64,000 nucleotides of DNA from Chryseobacterium sp. LJ668 (GTDB lineage: Bacteria > Bacteroidota > Bacteroidia > Flavobacteriales > Weeksellaceae), in the NCBI RefSeq assembly GCF_019613955.1, contig NZ_CP080443.1, forward strand, positions 3,371,164-3,435,163, given 5' to 3'. Position 1 is the first letter of the stretch. Each line of letters starts with the position of its first letter. A program made the position numbers and the translations under genes. Positions 53,052 through 62,252 of the stretch are shown here, in pieces. The notes below the pieces were generated by a model that saw nothing but the letters and a program-made list of their open reading frames with translations, made no database searches and was not told the origin of the DNA.

Positions 53052-53385
53052 AATATTGTCTTTTTATAGTTTTTTATTATTTTAAAATCATACTGTACAA
53101 GCCTGCAATTTAAAAAAAATTTATAATTATCATAATTTTAGATAAATTTTAATTAAAATAATGTAAATTAAACGAAAAATTTTATTTATAAACCTGTTTG
53201 TCAGTAATTTACACTAAATTATTCATAACATAACATTCTGTTAACATATAGTAAATTACTAAACGTTTGTTTAACGGTAAAATATTGTTTTTAATGTCAG
53301 TAGTTCTTTTTTACCTAAGATTTCTCTTAAAAACCGATTTAAGCAAATAATCTTTATCTTTGCAGACTTAAAACTATACTATAAA
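53052..53385. promoter_or_regulatory. Divergent regulatory region of susC and metG with candidate LacI-type operator
   Basis: The 334-base AT-rich spacer contains AAACGTTT at 53261-53268, an even palindrome with central CG like LacI/GalR operators, followed by GTTTAACG. A metG -7 box TATCTTTG lies at 53355-53362, 23 bases before the metG ATG. No full -7 match is seen for susC on minus. No regulator gene of the locus is in the window. Confidence 0.45.
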
Positions 53386-55419
53386 ATGTCAAACAAAAAG
53401 ATGATTACGGCGGCTTTGCCTTATGCAAACGGACCGGTTCATATTGGGCATTTGGCGGGAGTTTACATTCCTGCAGATGTTTATGCGAGATTTCAGAGAA
53501 GATCGGGAAAAGACGTTGCTTTCATCTGCGGTTCAGATGAGCACGGAATTCCTATTACCATAAGAGCTAAAAAAGAAGGAGTTACACCACAGGATATCGT
53601 CGATAAATACCACGAAATCATCAAAAAATCTTTCTCAGATCTTGGGATTTCCTTTGATGAATATTCTAGAACCACTTCAAAAAAACATCACAATACAAGC
53701 CAGGATTTCTTTAAAACACTTTATGATAAAGGAAAATTCACAGAAGAAGTTTCAGAACAGTATTTTGATGAGCAGGCAAATGAATTTTTAGCAGACCGAT
53801 ATATTGTTGGGACTTGTCCGAATTGCGGTAACGAAAACGCTTACGGTGATCAGTGTGAAAGATGCGGTACTACCCTGTCTCCATCTGAATTGATCAATCC
53901 AAAATCAATGTTGAGCGGAAACGTTCCAATTTTAAAAGAAACAAAAAACTGGTATTTACCATTAAACGAATACGAAGATTTCCTCAACGAATGGATTATC
54001 GAAGGTCATCAAGACGATTGGAAACCGAACGTTTACGGACAGGTAAAATCTTGGCTAACCGATGGTTTAAAACCTCGTGCCATGACCAGAGATTTAAACT
54101 GGGGGGTTCCCGTTCCACTTCCAAATGCAGAGGGAAAAGTTTTGTATGTCTGGTTTGATGCGCCCATCGGATATATCTCTTTCACCAAAGAATGGGCAGA
54201 AAAAAACGGAAAGGACTGGAAAGATTACTGGCAAAGTGACAACAGTGATTTAGTACACTTTATAGGAAAAGACAATATTGTTTTCCATTGTATTATTTTC
54301 CCTGCGATGATGAAGGCTCACGAAGATTTTATCATGCCGAAAAATGTACCTGCTTTTGAATTTTTGAATCTTGAAAATGATAAAATTTCAACTTCCAGAA
54401 ACTGGGCTGTTTGGGCGCACGAATATGTGGAAGAATTCCCTGGACAGCAAGATGTTCTGCGTTACGCACTGCTTTCGTCAGCTCCTGAAACGAAAGATAA
54501 CAACTTTACCTGGAAAGATTTTCAGACGAAAAATAATTCTGAACTGGTGGGGATTTTCGGAAACTTCATCAACAGAGTCGCCGTTTTAATTCATAAATAT
54601 TATGACGGAATTGTTCCCCAAGGTGATATAAACGCTCCTGAACTGCAGGAAATCAATAAGTCAGCGAAAGAAATATCAGAATTTTTAGAAAACTATGAAT
54701 TTAGAAATTCTCTAACAGCTTTGATGAATTTGGCACGTTTCGGAAACCAATATTTGCAAGCAGAAGAGCCTTGGAAAACGATTAAAGATAATCCGGAAAA
54801 AGCAGCACACTCTTTATTTGTGGGAGCTCAGATTGCTGTCGGTTTGGCACAATTATGTGAGCCGTTTATGCCTTTTAGTTCTGAAAAGTTATTGAAGATG
54901 TTTAATGTTCAAAAATCAGATTGGAACAACGTTGAAACAAAATCTGTTTTGATTGAAACCGGACATCAGATCAACGAATCATCTCTACTTTTCTCAAAAA
55001 TCGAAGACGATGTAATTGATTTTCAAATCCAAAAATTAGAAAATACAAAACAAAGTAACAAAAAAACAAACCAAAAGGCAAACCCAATGAAAGACGAAAT
55101 ACAATTTGATGATTTTACAAAAATCGACTTAAGAACAGCAACTATTTTAACTGCTGAAAAGGTTGAGAAAGCAGATAAATTATTAAAACTAACTGTTGAT
55201 ACAGGTGTTGATGTGAGAACTGTGGTTTCTGGGATCGCAGAAAGCTTTACCGCTGAAGAAGTGATCGGAAAACAAGTGATGATTTTATTAAATCTTGCTC
55301 CAAGAAAAATCAGAGGGATAGAATCTCAGGGAATGTTGTTGTTAACGACAAAAGCTGACGGGAAATTATCTTTTGTGACGCCGGATGATACGGTGGATAA
55401 TGGTATTGAAATCGGATAA
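53386..55419 (+). CDS. metG: Methionyl-tRNA synthetase
   Basis: Charges tRNA-Met with methionine; cytosolic. 677 residues, full length with the C-terminal tRNA-binding domain. Class I signature HIGH is at 19-22 (PYANGPVHIGHLAGVYIPAD). The zinc-knuckle cysteines are in CPNCGNENAYGDQCERCG near 146-163. The KMSKS-type loop reads KISTSRNWAVW near 338. The OB-fold EMAP-like domain starts near 575 (DFTKIDLRTATILTAEKV). A -7 box TATCTTTG lies upstream and a strong terminator follows the stop. Confidence 0.98.
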   Translation: MSNKKMITAALPYANGPVHIGHLAGVYIPADVYARFQRRSGKDVAFICGSDEHGIPITIRAKKEGVTPQDIVDKYHEIIKKSFSDLGISFDEYSRTTSKKHHNTSQDFFKTLYDKGKFTEEVSEQYFDEQANEFLADRYIVGTCPNCGNENAYGDQCERCGTTLSPSELINPKSMLSGNVPILKETKNWYLPLNEYEDFLNEWIIEGHQDDWKPNVYGQVKSWLTDGLKPRAMTRDLNWGVPVPLPNAEGKVLYVWFDAPIGYISFTKEWAEKNGKDWKDYWQSDNSDLVHFIGKDNIVFHCIIFPAMMKAHEDFIMPKNVPAFEFLNLENDKISTSRNWAVWAHEYVEEFPGQQDVLRYALLSSAPETKDNNFTWKDFQTKNNSELVGIFGNFINRVAVLIHKYYDGIVPQGDINAPELQEINKSAKEISEFLENYEFRNSLTALMNLARFGNQYLQAEEPWKTIKDNPEKAAHSLFVGAQIAVGLAQLCEPFMPFSSEKLLKMFNVQKSDWNNVETKSVLIETGHQINESSLLFSKIEDDVIDFQIQKLENTKQSNKKTNQKANPMKDEIQFDDFTKIDLRTATILTAEKVEKADKLLKLTVDTGVDVRTVVSGIAESFTAEEVIGKQVMILLNLAPRKIRGIESQGMLLLTTKADGKLSFVTPDDTVDNGIEIG

Positions 55420-55440
55420 TCTTCAAAAATTTATATAAAG

Positions 55441-55469
55441 AAAAAACGCATGTATGATGCGTTTTTTTT
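55441..55469 (+). terminator. Intrinsic terminator of metG
   Basis: AAAAAACGCAT and ATGCGTTTTTT pair around a five-base GTATG loop, with a long T-run after. Confidence 0.92.
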
Positions 55470-55483
55470 ATTTGTTTTATTTG

Positions 55484-55585
55484 AGATGCTTGGGCAAGCT
55501 CAGAATGAAATTCCTAATACTAACTGGCTGAATATATAGCTTATTTGTAGTAATGTCATGCTGAGCGGAGTCGAAGCATCCCATG
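55484..55585. repeat. Imperfect inverted-repeat element (GATGCTT.../GTCATGCTGAGCG type)
   Basis: Left arm GATGCTTGGGCAAGCTCAGA and right arm GTCATGCTGAGCGGAGTCGA plus AGCATC are imperfect inverse complements of about 26 bases, separated by about 45. The right arm sequence is a commonly repeated intergenic string in flavobacteria, as far as I recall. It has no coding capacity. Confidence 0.65.
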
Positions 55586-55588
55586 TTA

Positions 55589-56296
55589 TTAAGCTTTCTT
55601 TATCAGTTTTGCTAAAAAAGAATCTTCATCCTGCATCACTTTTTCTATTTTAAACCCATTATTTTCGGCAGCATTTTGTAAGGTATTAAAATCAAGATAC
55701 AGCCATTTGATCGGATCTTCCGACTCGCTTTTGTAATGAACTACATAATCCAGTTCGCCATAATATCCATTGGCCGGAATTAAAACTCCTCCATCTTCAT
55801 CAACATCAAACATATATAAAATATCAGTACTGTCGATCAGAATTTGTCCGCTTTTGTTTAATAAGGTGTGTAATTTTTGAAGATAAATATCAATCACATT
55901 CAGGCTTTGAAAAATTCCGGTCCCGTTCATTAAAAGAAGAATTGTATCGAAAGTTTCCCCCGAAAATTCAAGCATATTCTGAGCAACTGTTTTCTGAATT
56001 CCTCTCAACTGACAAACTTCAATTGATTTTGGCGAAATATCTAAAGCGGTAACATCTAAATTTCTTTCATTCTGAAGATACAACGAATGCGAACCTGCTC
56101 CTGCTCCAATATCCAAAACTTTTCCGTGAGATAATTTTAAAGCTTTTTGTTCGATTTTGTTCATCTCTTCAAAATCTCTGAAAAGATATTTTACAGGAAG
56201 CTCATCGAGTTCGGAAATTGAAGTTTCAGTCTGCAGATCTTCAGGATTTTCGTTGTAAAAATAATCCCAGATTGCTCGTCCCATTAAGTCTTTCAT
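55589..56296 (-). CDS. Class I SAM-dependent methyltransferase
   Basis: 235-residue methyltransferase of unknown substrate. SAM motif I is VLDIGAGAGSHSLYL near 62-76. Motif II-like acidic residue lies in NLDVTALDISPKSIEVCQ. Motif post-I continues with DTILLLMNGTGIFQ and a hydrophobic strand QILIDSTDI. Rossmann-fold methyltransferase by pattern; no substrate domain is recognised. A TATCTTTG -7 box on the minus strand at 56314-56321 lies 17 bases upstream of the ATG. It is a single gene. Confidence 0.9.
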   Translation of the reverse strand: MKDLMGRAIWDYFYNENPEDLQTETSISELDELPVKYLFRDFEEMNKIEQKALKLSHGKVLDIGAGAGSHSLYLQNERNLDVTALDISPKSIEVCQLRGIQKTVAQNMLEFSGETFDTILLLMNGTGIFQSLNVIDIYLQKLHTLLNKSGQILIDSTDILYMFDVDEDGGVLIPANGYYGELDYVVHYKSESEDPIKWLYLDFNTLQNAAENNGFKIEKVMQDEDSFLAKLIKKA

Positions 56297-56313
56297 GCTG
56301 AATTTTATTGGGG

Positions 56314-56321
56314 CAAAGATA
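56314..56321 (-). promoter_or_regulatory. Promoter -7 box of the methyltransferase gene
   Basis: On the minus strand TATCTTTG exactly matches TAnnTTTG and lies 17 bases before the start. No TTTG at -33. Confidence 0.5.
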
Positions 56322-56430
56322 AGGGTTTGTGCAGAATAATAAAAAAATGAAATTTAAATCTAATAACTATAATATTACTGAACAAAATTGAATAAATGTA
56401 TATTTGAGTAACGTAAATAAATTAGTCATC

Positions 56431-57141
56431 ATGGATATATTCAAAATGTTTAAGAAAAAATCTTCAGAAAACATTGTCAAAACAAATGATTTGAATATTA
56501 AAGATTTATTTCTAACACCATTAGATCAGAGAAATTACTCTTGGATAATGGAATTTAATAAGGCGATAAAGGGACATACTTTCACAAAAGGAAATCCTGA
56601 AAATATTGAAGATGAAGTTGGCATGCATTACTTAAATCTTAGTTTAAATAGTCAAGACAGCTCAAATAGTCTTGAATTCTACATGAATACTTGTTTAGAA
56701 ATTGGTGATGGAATCGCAATATGCGGAACAAAAGAAAAATCTGATTGGATTTTTAGTTATGGTGATCTCTTGAATTATTCAATTAATGGAGTATTTTATT
56801 CAGTAGAAATTTCAGAACCATATACAGGAAGAGTTATTGATACATATATAAATGATCGTGAAGCAAGAATCGGACAACCATCAGAAAAATTTTTACCCCA
56901 AAGTGCAAGAAAAAATATTAGAGATTTTTTATTTACTTTCAATCTGGTGAATGTGAAAATCGCATTAATCTGGTGGATAGATAGTAACAGATTGACATTA
57001 GCTTTTAATATTGTACCAGAACAATTTACAGATTATCAAGAAGAAAATTTACAATCTTTACTTCAATTTCTTAGTTGGTATTTACCGCGTCAATATCAAA
57101 TCATTTTTGTTAGAGAAACTGAGGATTTTGTAAAACTTTAA
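56431..57141 (+). CDS. Unknown cytosolic protein
   Basis: 236 residues from the ATG at 56431; a TTG start 9 codons earlier is possible but less natural. No signal peptide or membrane segment. The N-terminus is MDIFKMFKKKSSENIVK, followed by mixed alpha/beta sequence with many Asn, Ile and Phe. No family is recognised. Small, AT-rich proteins of this type often belong to the immunity or SMI1/KNR4-like class, but I see no specific motif. It stands alone between a methyltransferase on minus and the VWA gene on plus, with 152 bases to the latter. Confidence 0.72.
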   Translation: MDIFKMFKKKSSENIVKTNDLNIKDLFLTPLDQRNYSWIMEFNKAIKGHTFTKGNPENIEDEVGMHYLNLSLNSQDSSNSLEFYMNTCLEIGDGIAICGTKEKSDWIFSYGDLLNYSINGVFYSVEISEPYTGRVIDTYINDREARIGQPSEKFLPQSARKNIRDFLFTFNLVNVKIALIWWIDSNRLTLAFNIVPEQFTDYQEENLQSLLQFLSWYLPRQYQIIFVRETEDFVKL

Positions 57142-57293
57142 AAATTACCAAATCACTTGCAATCTTTATTAAAAAACAGATCAATTAAATCTGCCGTATT
57201 AACAATCATCATCATCCACATTTTCTATTTTTAACCAACCTCATTCCTACAAAAATTTCCTAACTTGTCTTTTCTAAAAACGAGATTCTTCTC

Positions 57294-58436
57294 ATGACAG
57301 ATAAACAATTTAATTTTCAACAGGGTTTTACATTCAGCAAACACATTCCGGAAGAAACATCGCACTTTGACCGGGTTTTTGATGTTTTCAAAGACTTGCT
57401 GACCCACACTTCGGGCGATATTGAGGAAGCTTTTGAATGGCTCGATATGCTTGATAAAGAATACGATATTTTTACTGACGAATATACACTTGCTGATTTT
57501 GAAGAAGACCTCAGAAAACGAGGTTACATCAAAAAAGAAGATGATTCCGAAGACGGAAATACCGGAAACGGAAAAGGCAGGAATATTCTAACTGCCAAAC
57601 TGGAAGCAGCTTTGCGTGAATATGCTTTAGACCAAATTTTCGGAAAGCTCAAAAAAAGTGGCATCGGAAATCACAGGACCAACAAATCCGGAGTCGGCGA
57701 TGAGCGTGATGGTGAAAACCGAAACTTCCAATACGGAGACGACTTATCAACGGTCAACATGACCGAAAGTCTGAAAAACGCGCAAATCAATAATGGAATT
57801 GCAGACCTTCGAATGACCGAAGACGATCTCATCGTTGAAGAAACCAAGCATAAAGCGCAGATGAGCACGGTTTTGATGATCGACATTAGTCACTCGATGA
57901 TTTTGTACGGTGAAGACAGAATTACGCCAGCCAAAAAAGTTGCAATGGCTTTGGTAGAACTTATCAAGCGAAAATACCCGAAAGATTCCATTGACATTAT
58001 TGTCTTCGGAAACGAAGCTTGGCCGATAAAAATCAAAGACCTTCCCTATTTACAGGTTGGTCCGTATCACACCAATACAGTTGCAGGATTGGAACTTGCG
58101 ATGGATATCCTCCGCAGAAAAAGAAATACCAACAAACAGATTTTCATGATTACTGACGGAAAGCCAAGCTGCCTGAAATTGCCCAACGGTGAATATTATA
58201 TGAACAGTGTTGGACTCGACCAAAGAATTGTAACTGAATGTCTAAACAAAGCAGCACAGGCTAGAAAACTCAAAATCCCAATCACCACATTTATGATTGC
58301 ACAGGATCCTTATCTCCGTCAGTTTGTCAACGCTTTTACAGCACAAAATAAAGGAAAAGCATTTCTAACAGGACTTTCAGGTTTGGGACAGATGATTTTT
58401 GAGGATTACGAAAAAAATAGAATTAAAAGAATATAA
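57294..58436 (+). CDS. VWA-domain protein paired with a MoxR-type AAA+ ATPase
   Basis: 380-residue cytosolic protein. Residues 1-185 are helical and charged with a Gly-rich linker (GIGNHRTNKSGVGDERDGEN). A von Willebrand factor A domain follows, with the metal-binding MIDAS motif Asp197-x-Ser199-x-Ser201 in LMIDISHSM, a probable MIDAS Thr in YHTNTVAGLELA and the distal Asp in ITDGKPS. No signal peptide or membrane helix is present, unlike BatA/BatB. The next gene encodes the AAA+ partner. Such pairs form chaperone-like complexes that insert metals or remodel protein targets; the target is unknown here. Confidence 0.92.
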   Translation: MTDKQFNFQQGFTFSKHIPEETSHFDRVFDVFKDLLTHTSGDIEEAFEWLDMLDKEYDIFTDEYTLADFEEDLRKRGYIKKEDDSEDGNTGNGKGRNILTAKLEAALREYALDQIFGKLKKSGIGNHRTNKSGVGDERDGENRNFQYGDDLSTVNMTESLKNAQINNGIADLRMTEDDLIVEETKHKAQMSTVLMIDISHSMILYGEDRITPAKKVAMALVELIKRKYPKDSIDIIVFGNEAWPIKIKDLPYLQVGPYHTNTVAGLELAMDILRRKRNTNKQIFMITDGKPSCLKLPNGEYYMNSVGLDQRIVTECLNKAAQARKLKIPITTFMIAQDPYLRQFVNAFTAQNKGKAFLTGLSGLGQMIFEDYEKNRIKRI

Positions 58437-58578
58437 AGATGGATGGATGTTCGCGGTGTTTACAAATCATTGCCTTTTCAAAATTTTTCTTGTAAAGCCA
58501 TCTTTTGATTAGTTTGAATACATTAGCTTCCAGCTTCTGACAACCATCATCCAGCATACTAAACAATAAAAAATTAAA

Positions 58579-60033
58579 ATGAAAAACGATACAACATTTA
58601 AAGAATTAAAACAATCACGATATACCGAGAAAACCATCAATCAGGAAATTAAGGCAAATTTAATTGAAAAAATTAAGGCAAAAGAACCTGTATTTGAAGG
58701 ACTTTGGGGTTATGAAGATTCTGTGGTTCCGCAATTGAAAAAGGCAATTCTTGCCGGTCATCATATCAATTTATTAGGATTACGTGGACAGGCAAAAACC
58801 CGAATCGCAAGAAGTATGGTTAACCTTTTGGACGAATATATGCCGATTGTAAAAGGTTCTGAAATCAATGACAGTCCGTTTCAGCCGATTTCAAAATTTG
58901 CAAGAGATTTGATTGCTGAATTGGGAGACGAAACACCCATTTCGTGGGTGCACCGATCTAATCGTTTCTTTGAAAAACTGGCAACTCCCGATGTGAATGT
59001 TGCCGATTTGATTGGCGACATCGACCCGATTAAAGCAGCCACTTTAAAACTTCCCTACTCTGATGAACGCGTTTTGCATTACGGAATGATCCCTAGAGCG
59101 AACCGTTCAATATTTGTTTTAAATGAATTGCCCGACTTGCAGGCGAGAATTCAGGTTTCTCTGTTTAATATTTTGCAGGAAGGTGATATTCAAATCCGTG
59201 GATTTCAGTTGAGAATGCCTTTGGATATTCAGTTTGTGTTTACCGCAAACCCTGAAGATTATACCAACCGTGGAAGCATCGTTACGCCTTTGAAAGACAG
59301 AATAGGGTCACAGATTTTTACGCATTACCCGAAAACAATCGCTTTAGCCAAACAGATTACAGAGCAGGAAGCTCAGGTTTCAGCAGAAGATAGAGCCCAA
59401 ATTCAAATTCCAGATTTGGCGAAAAACCTATTGGAAGAAGTCGCTTTTGCAGCCCGTGACAGCGAATATGTGGATGCGAAAAGTGGTGTAAGTGCAAGAC
59501 TAACCATCAGTGCCATGGAAAATCTGGTTGCTGCAGCTAAATTGCGTTTAATTGAATCTGCTGCTGAAAAAACGACCATTAGATTGCTTGATTTTATGTC
59601 AATCATTCCGTCCATTACCGGAAAAATTGAGTTGGTGTACGAAGGTGAGCAAGAAGGTGCAGATTATGTCGCCAAAATATTAATAGATAAAGCTGTGATG
59701 ACACAGTTTGAAAGTATTTTCCCACGCATTTCAAAACTTGAAAAAGAAGGTATTAAAACTCCTTATACCGATTTGATTAAATGGTTTAATAAAAATCATC
59801 TGGAACTTAATTATACCGATACAGATGAAGAATTCTATAGCAAACTCAACAGTATCACACCATTAACAACTGTGGTAGAAGAAAATACTGCAGAATTGAG
59901 TGAAGAAGATAAAAACTTCTGCAAAGAATTGGTTTTGTGGGCACTGACGATTAGCAAAAAATTAGATAAATCTGAGAATTCAACTGCATATACTTTTGAC
60001 TCTGCAGAGATCGGTCAATATTTACGAAATTAA
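58579..60033 (+). CDS. MoxR/Mg-chelatase-like AAA+ ATPase
   Basis: 484-residue AAA+ ATPase acting with the upstream VWA protein. Walker A is GLRGQAKT at 67-74. The Walker B position reads IFVLNELPD, with Asn182-Glu183 where most AAA+ proteins have Asp-Glu. Sensor 1 is Asn224 in FVFTANPEDYTNRG, and the arginine-finger region is TPLKDRIGSQ. A helical lid follows with SGVSARLTISAMENL. As I recall, relatives in this subfamily share the Asn-Glu pair, so it may still hydrolyse ATP. The 142-base gap to the VWA gene holds no promoter that I can call. Confidence 0.92.
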   Translation: MKNDTTFKELKQSRYTEKTINQEIKANLIEKIKAKEPVFEGLWGYEDSVVPQLKKAILAGHHINLLGLRGQAKTRIARSMVNLLDEYMPIVKGSEINDSPFQPISKFARDLIAELGDETPISWVHRSNRFFEKLATPDVNVADLIGDIDPIKAATLKLPYSDERVLHYGMIPRANRSIFVLNELPDLQARIQVSLFNILQEGDIQIRGFQLRMPLDIQFVFTANPEDYTNRGSIVTPLKDRIGSQIFTHYPKTIALAKQITEQEAQVSAEDRAQIQIPDLAKNLLEEVAFAARDSEYVDAKSGVSARLTISAMENLVAAAKLRLIESAAEKTTIRLLDFMSIIPSITGKIELVYEGEQEGADYVAKILIDKAVMTQFESIFPRISKLEKEGIKTPYTDLIKWFNKNHLELNYTDTDEEFYSKLNSITPLTTVVEENTAELSEEDKNFCKELVLWALTISKKLDKSENSTAYTFDSAEIGQYLRN

Positions 60034-60058
60034 ATTTGGTTTACTCAGATTATTATAA

Positions 60059-60092
60059 GTGAAATCCTCTGAACATTTTCAGGGGATTTCAC
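60059..60092. terminator. Hairpin between convergent genes, probable bidirectional terminator
   Basis: Arms at 60059-60073 (GTGAAATCCTCTGAA) and 60078-60092 (TTCAGGGGATTTCAC) pair over 15 bases with one G-U, loop CATT. The flanks are only moderately T-rich, so termination efficiency may be lower than elsewhere. Confidence 0.6.
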
Positions 60093-60099
60093 TATTATA

Positions 60100-61164
60100 T
60101 CAATCTTCCAAAGCATACACCGCAAAACTTGCCAACCAATGATCTCCACCATAATTTCCCTGAAATAATAATGGAAGTCCGTTATTTAAAAATATTGTTG
60201 CGGTTTTTAAGAATCTCTTTTTTAAAGGATGAGTATCGGGAAGAGATTTGGCAATCCCTTTCATACACCACGCTTTTGTAAATGATAAACCTACCAGGTG
60301 TACAGTCTGATAATCGCTTAGATCACTTACAACCGGGATTTTTTCAATATTTTCTAAGCTTCTCTTTTCATAGAAATTGTCAAGCCATTTTTCGAACTCT
60401 TTCTGCGGAAGCACTCTCCTCATCAAATCTGCAATTTCCAGGCTCGGTGAAAAAAAATCTGAACCGTCCGGCTCAAGATATGCGGGAGTTTTTATATTAT
60501 TTAAATAGAAATATTTTGCTTTTTCGATTAGCTGATTTTCAAAATCTTTATCACCTTTAGCTCTTGCCCAATCCAAAGCAAAAACCATTGCAAATGCAGT
60601 GTTGGGATGAACTCCTGTTCGGTTAGGATAGGTTTGTTTTGGTAAATATGTTTTCCATGAAGTAAGAATTTTATCTGTCAGAGATTTTAAATTCTCGTGC
60701 CATAATTTCGCTTTAGGATGATTCCAGGTCATTAATTCTTCATCTAATTTCAATAACCAAGCCCAGCCGTAAGTACGTTCAAAAGTTGTCGTTAATTGAT
60801 ATTTTGTAAAATAATCTGCTTCGGCCTGTAGATTTTCTTTTGTAAATGAGTGATCTAAAATAGATTCAATGTTTTTCGCAACAGATAAATCAGGCTTTGT
60901 TTTTAATAAACGAACTAACATCCAATGTCCGTGTACAGACGAATGCCAATCAAAACAGCCGTAAAAGCTGGGATGCAGATCTTTAGGACCCAAAACAGCT
61001 TCTTTTTCATTATTAATAATATGTGCCGTTTTGTTCGGATACTCCTGATTAATGCAGTGCAGAGGTTTTTCTGATAGTTTGACAGCCATTTCATCAGTAA
61101 GCTTCGGAGATTCCTGAGCATAAATAAATGATGAAAATATTAATGCAATAAGACATTTTTTCAT
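60100..61164 (-). CDS. Exported DUF2891 protein
   Basis: 354 residues with a short signal peptide (about 1-16, ending IYAQ). The body matches the DUF2891 family: LHPSFYGCFDWHSSVHGHWMLVRLL near 64, ERTYGWAWLLKLDEEL near 130, YPNRTGVHPNTAFAM near 180, and the C-terminal GGDHWLASFAVYALED. The repeated Trp-rich helices suggest an alpha/alpha-toroid like glycoside hydrolases or epimerases, but no catalytic proof exists and function is unknown. It is a single gene, convergent with the MoxR gene. Confidence 0.9.
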   Translation of the reverse strand: MKKCLIALIFSSFIYAQESPKLTDEMAVKLSEKPLHCINQEYPNKTAHIINNEKEAVLGPKDLHPSFYGCFDWHSSVHGHWMLVRLLKTKPDLSVAKNIESILDHSFTKENLQAEADYFTKYQLTTTFERTYGWAWLLKLDEELMTWNHPKAKLWHENLKSLTDKILTSWKTYLPKQTYPNRTGVHPNTAFAMVFALDWARAKGDKDFENQLIEKAKYFYLNNIKTPAYLEPDGSDFFSPSLEIADLMRRVLPQKEFEKWLDNFYEKRSLENIEKIPVVSDLSDYQTVHLVGLSFTKAWCMKGIAKSLPDTHPLKKRFLKTATIFLNNGLPLLFQGNYGGDHWLASFAVYALED

Positions 61165-61310
61165 TTGATAAAAATATTAATTTTAAATTTAAGAGATATA
61201 CGTTATGTATTTAGCAATAACTTTATGACTTTAACACTTTAAAATATTTAATATATAACAACAATAAAACTTTAAGCATGTTTTTTGATACCACATTGGA
61301 AAATTCATTT

Positions 61311-62186
61311 ATGAAAAATATAATTTTCGTTTTATTTTGTATTGTCCTTTTTAACTGTAATAAATCCGAAGCTGTTGCAGATGAATCTGTAAGCGCAATG
61401 ACCGTCATCGAAGATGAAAATTCAGCAGCCCCATTGGATAATAAAACCGATGCATCGGTCGTGCTTCAGGATAAAGCAGTAGAAATTTCTGAACAAGATT
61501 CAACATCTAAAAAAGGCAATATCATTTCTAAAAAAATTATTAAAAATGGTGAAATGGAAATTCAGGTGGATGAAATTAAAAAGGCGCATCAAAAGATTAA
61601 TGAAATTATAAAAAACAATACAGCCTATATTCAAACCGAGCGTTTTAGCAATAATGATACTGCCGAAAATTTAAATTTAACCATTCGGGTTCCGCACCAG
61701 AATTTTGATGCACTGATTAATTCATTTTCTGATGGGGTGGGCTCAATCTTATCAAAAAACATTTCTTCAGATGATGTAACAGAAGAATATACAGATGTTT
61801 CTATAAAATTAACCAACAAGAAAATTTATCTTGAGAAATACCGTGATATGCTAAGAAGTGCGAAAACAACGAAAGATATGCTGGAAATTCAGGAAAATAT
61901 CCGTGAACTGGAAGATGAAATTGATGTCTCTGAAGGCAGACTCCGTTATATTGATGATAGAGTCGATTACAGCACATTAAATTTAAATCTTTACAAAGAA
62001 AAAGTGCGAAGTTCAGCAACTTCAAAGATCGGCTTCGGAAGCCGGTTTGGAGATTCTGTTACTGAAGGTTGGAATAGTTTTGTCGCATTTTTTTTGGGTC
62101 TCATTTCTCTCTGGCCATTTTTACTGTTGATTCCTATAATTATTGTCATCTGGAAAAAGTGGCGAAAAAACAGAAGGAAAATCTAA
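61311..62186 (+). CDS. DUF4349 lipoprotein
   Basis: 291-residue predicted lipoprotein from the ATG at 61311 (lipobox LFNC, Cys16; an in-frame ATG 11 codons earlier would hide the signal peptide). Residues 20-75 are an acidic linker. The DUF4349 domain follows, with NGEMEIQVDEIKKAHQKINE, LTIRVPHQNFDALINSF and a long coiled coil EKYRDMLRSAKTTKDMLEIQ, then one transmembrane helix (about 256-280) and a basic tail (KKWRKNRRKI). The family is anchored in the cell envelope; role unknown. A symmetric terminator follows. Confidence 0.9.
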   Translation: MKNIIFVLFCIVLFNCNKSEAVADESVSAMTVIEDENSAAPLDNKTDASVVLQDKAVEISEQDSTSKKGNIISKKIIKNGEMEIQVDEIKKAHQKINEIIKNNTAYIQTERFSNNDTAENLNLTIRVPHQNFDALINSFSDGVGSILSKNISSDDVTEEYTDVSIKLTNKKIYLEKYRDMLRSAKTTKDMLEIQENIRELEDEIDVSEGRLRYIDDRVDYSTLNLNLYKEKVRSSATSKIGFGSRFGDSVTEGWNSFVAFFLGLISLWPFLLLIPIIIVIWKKWRKNRRKI

Positions 62187-62201
62187 TCTAATGTAAAAAC
62201 A

Positions 62202-62235
62202 AAAACATCCGAATATTTTCATATTCGGATGTTTC
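62202..62235. terminator. Bidirectional intrinsic terminator
   Basis: AAACATCCGAATAT pairs with ATATTCGGATGTTT around a four-base loop, with A/T-runs on the flanks. Located between convergent genes. Confidence 0.88.
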
Positions 62236-62252
62236 ATTGCAATAACAATTAT

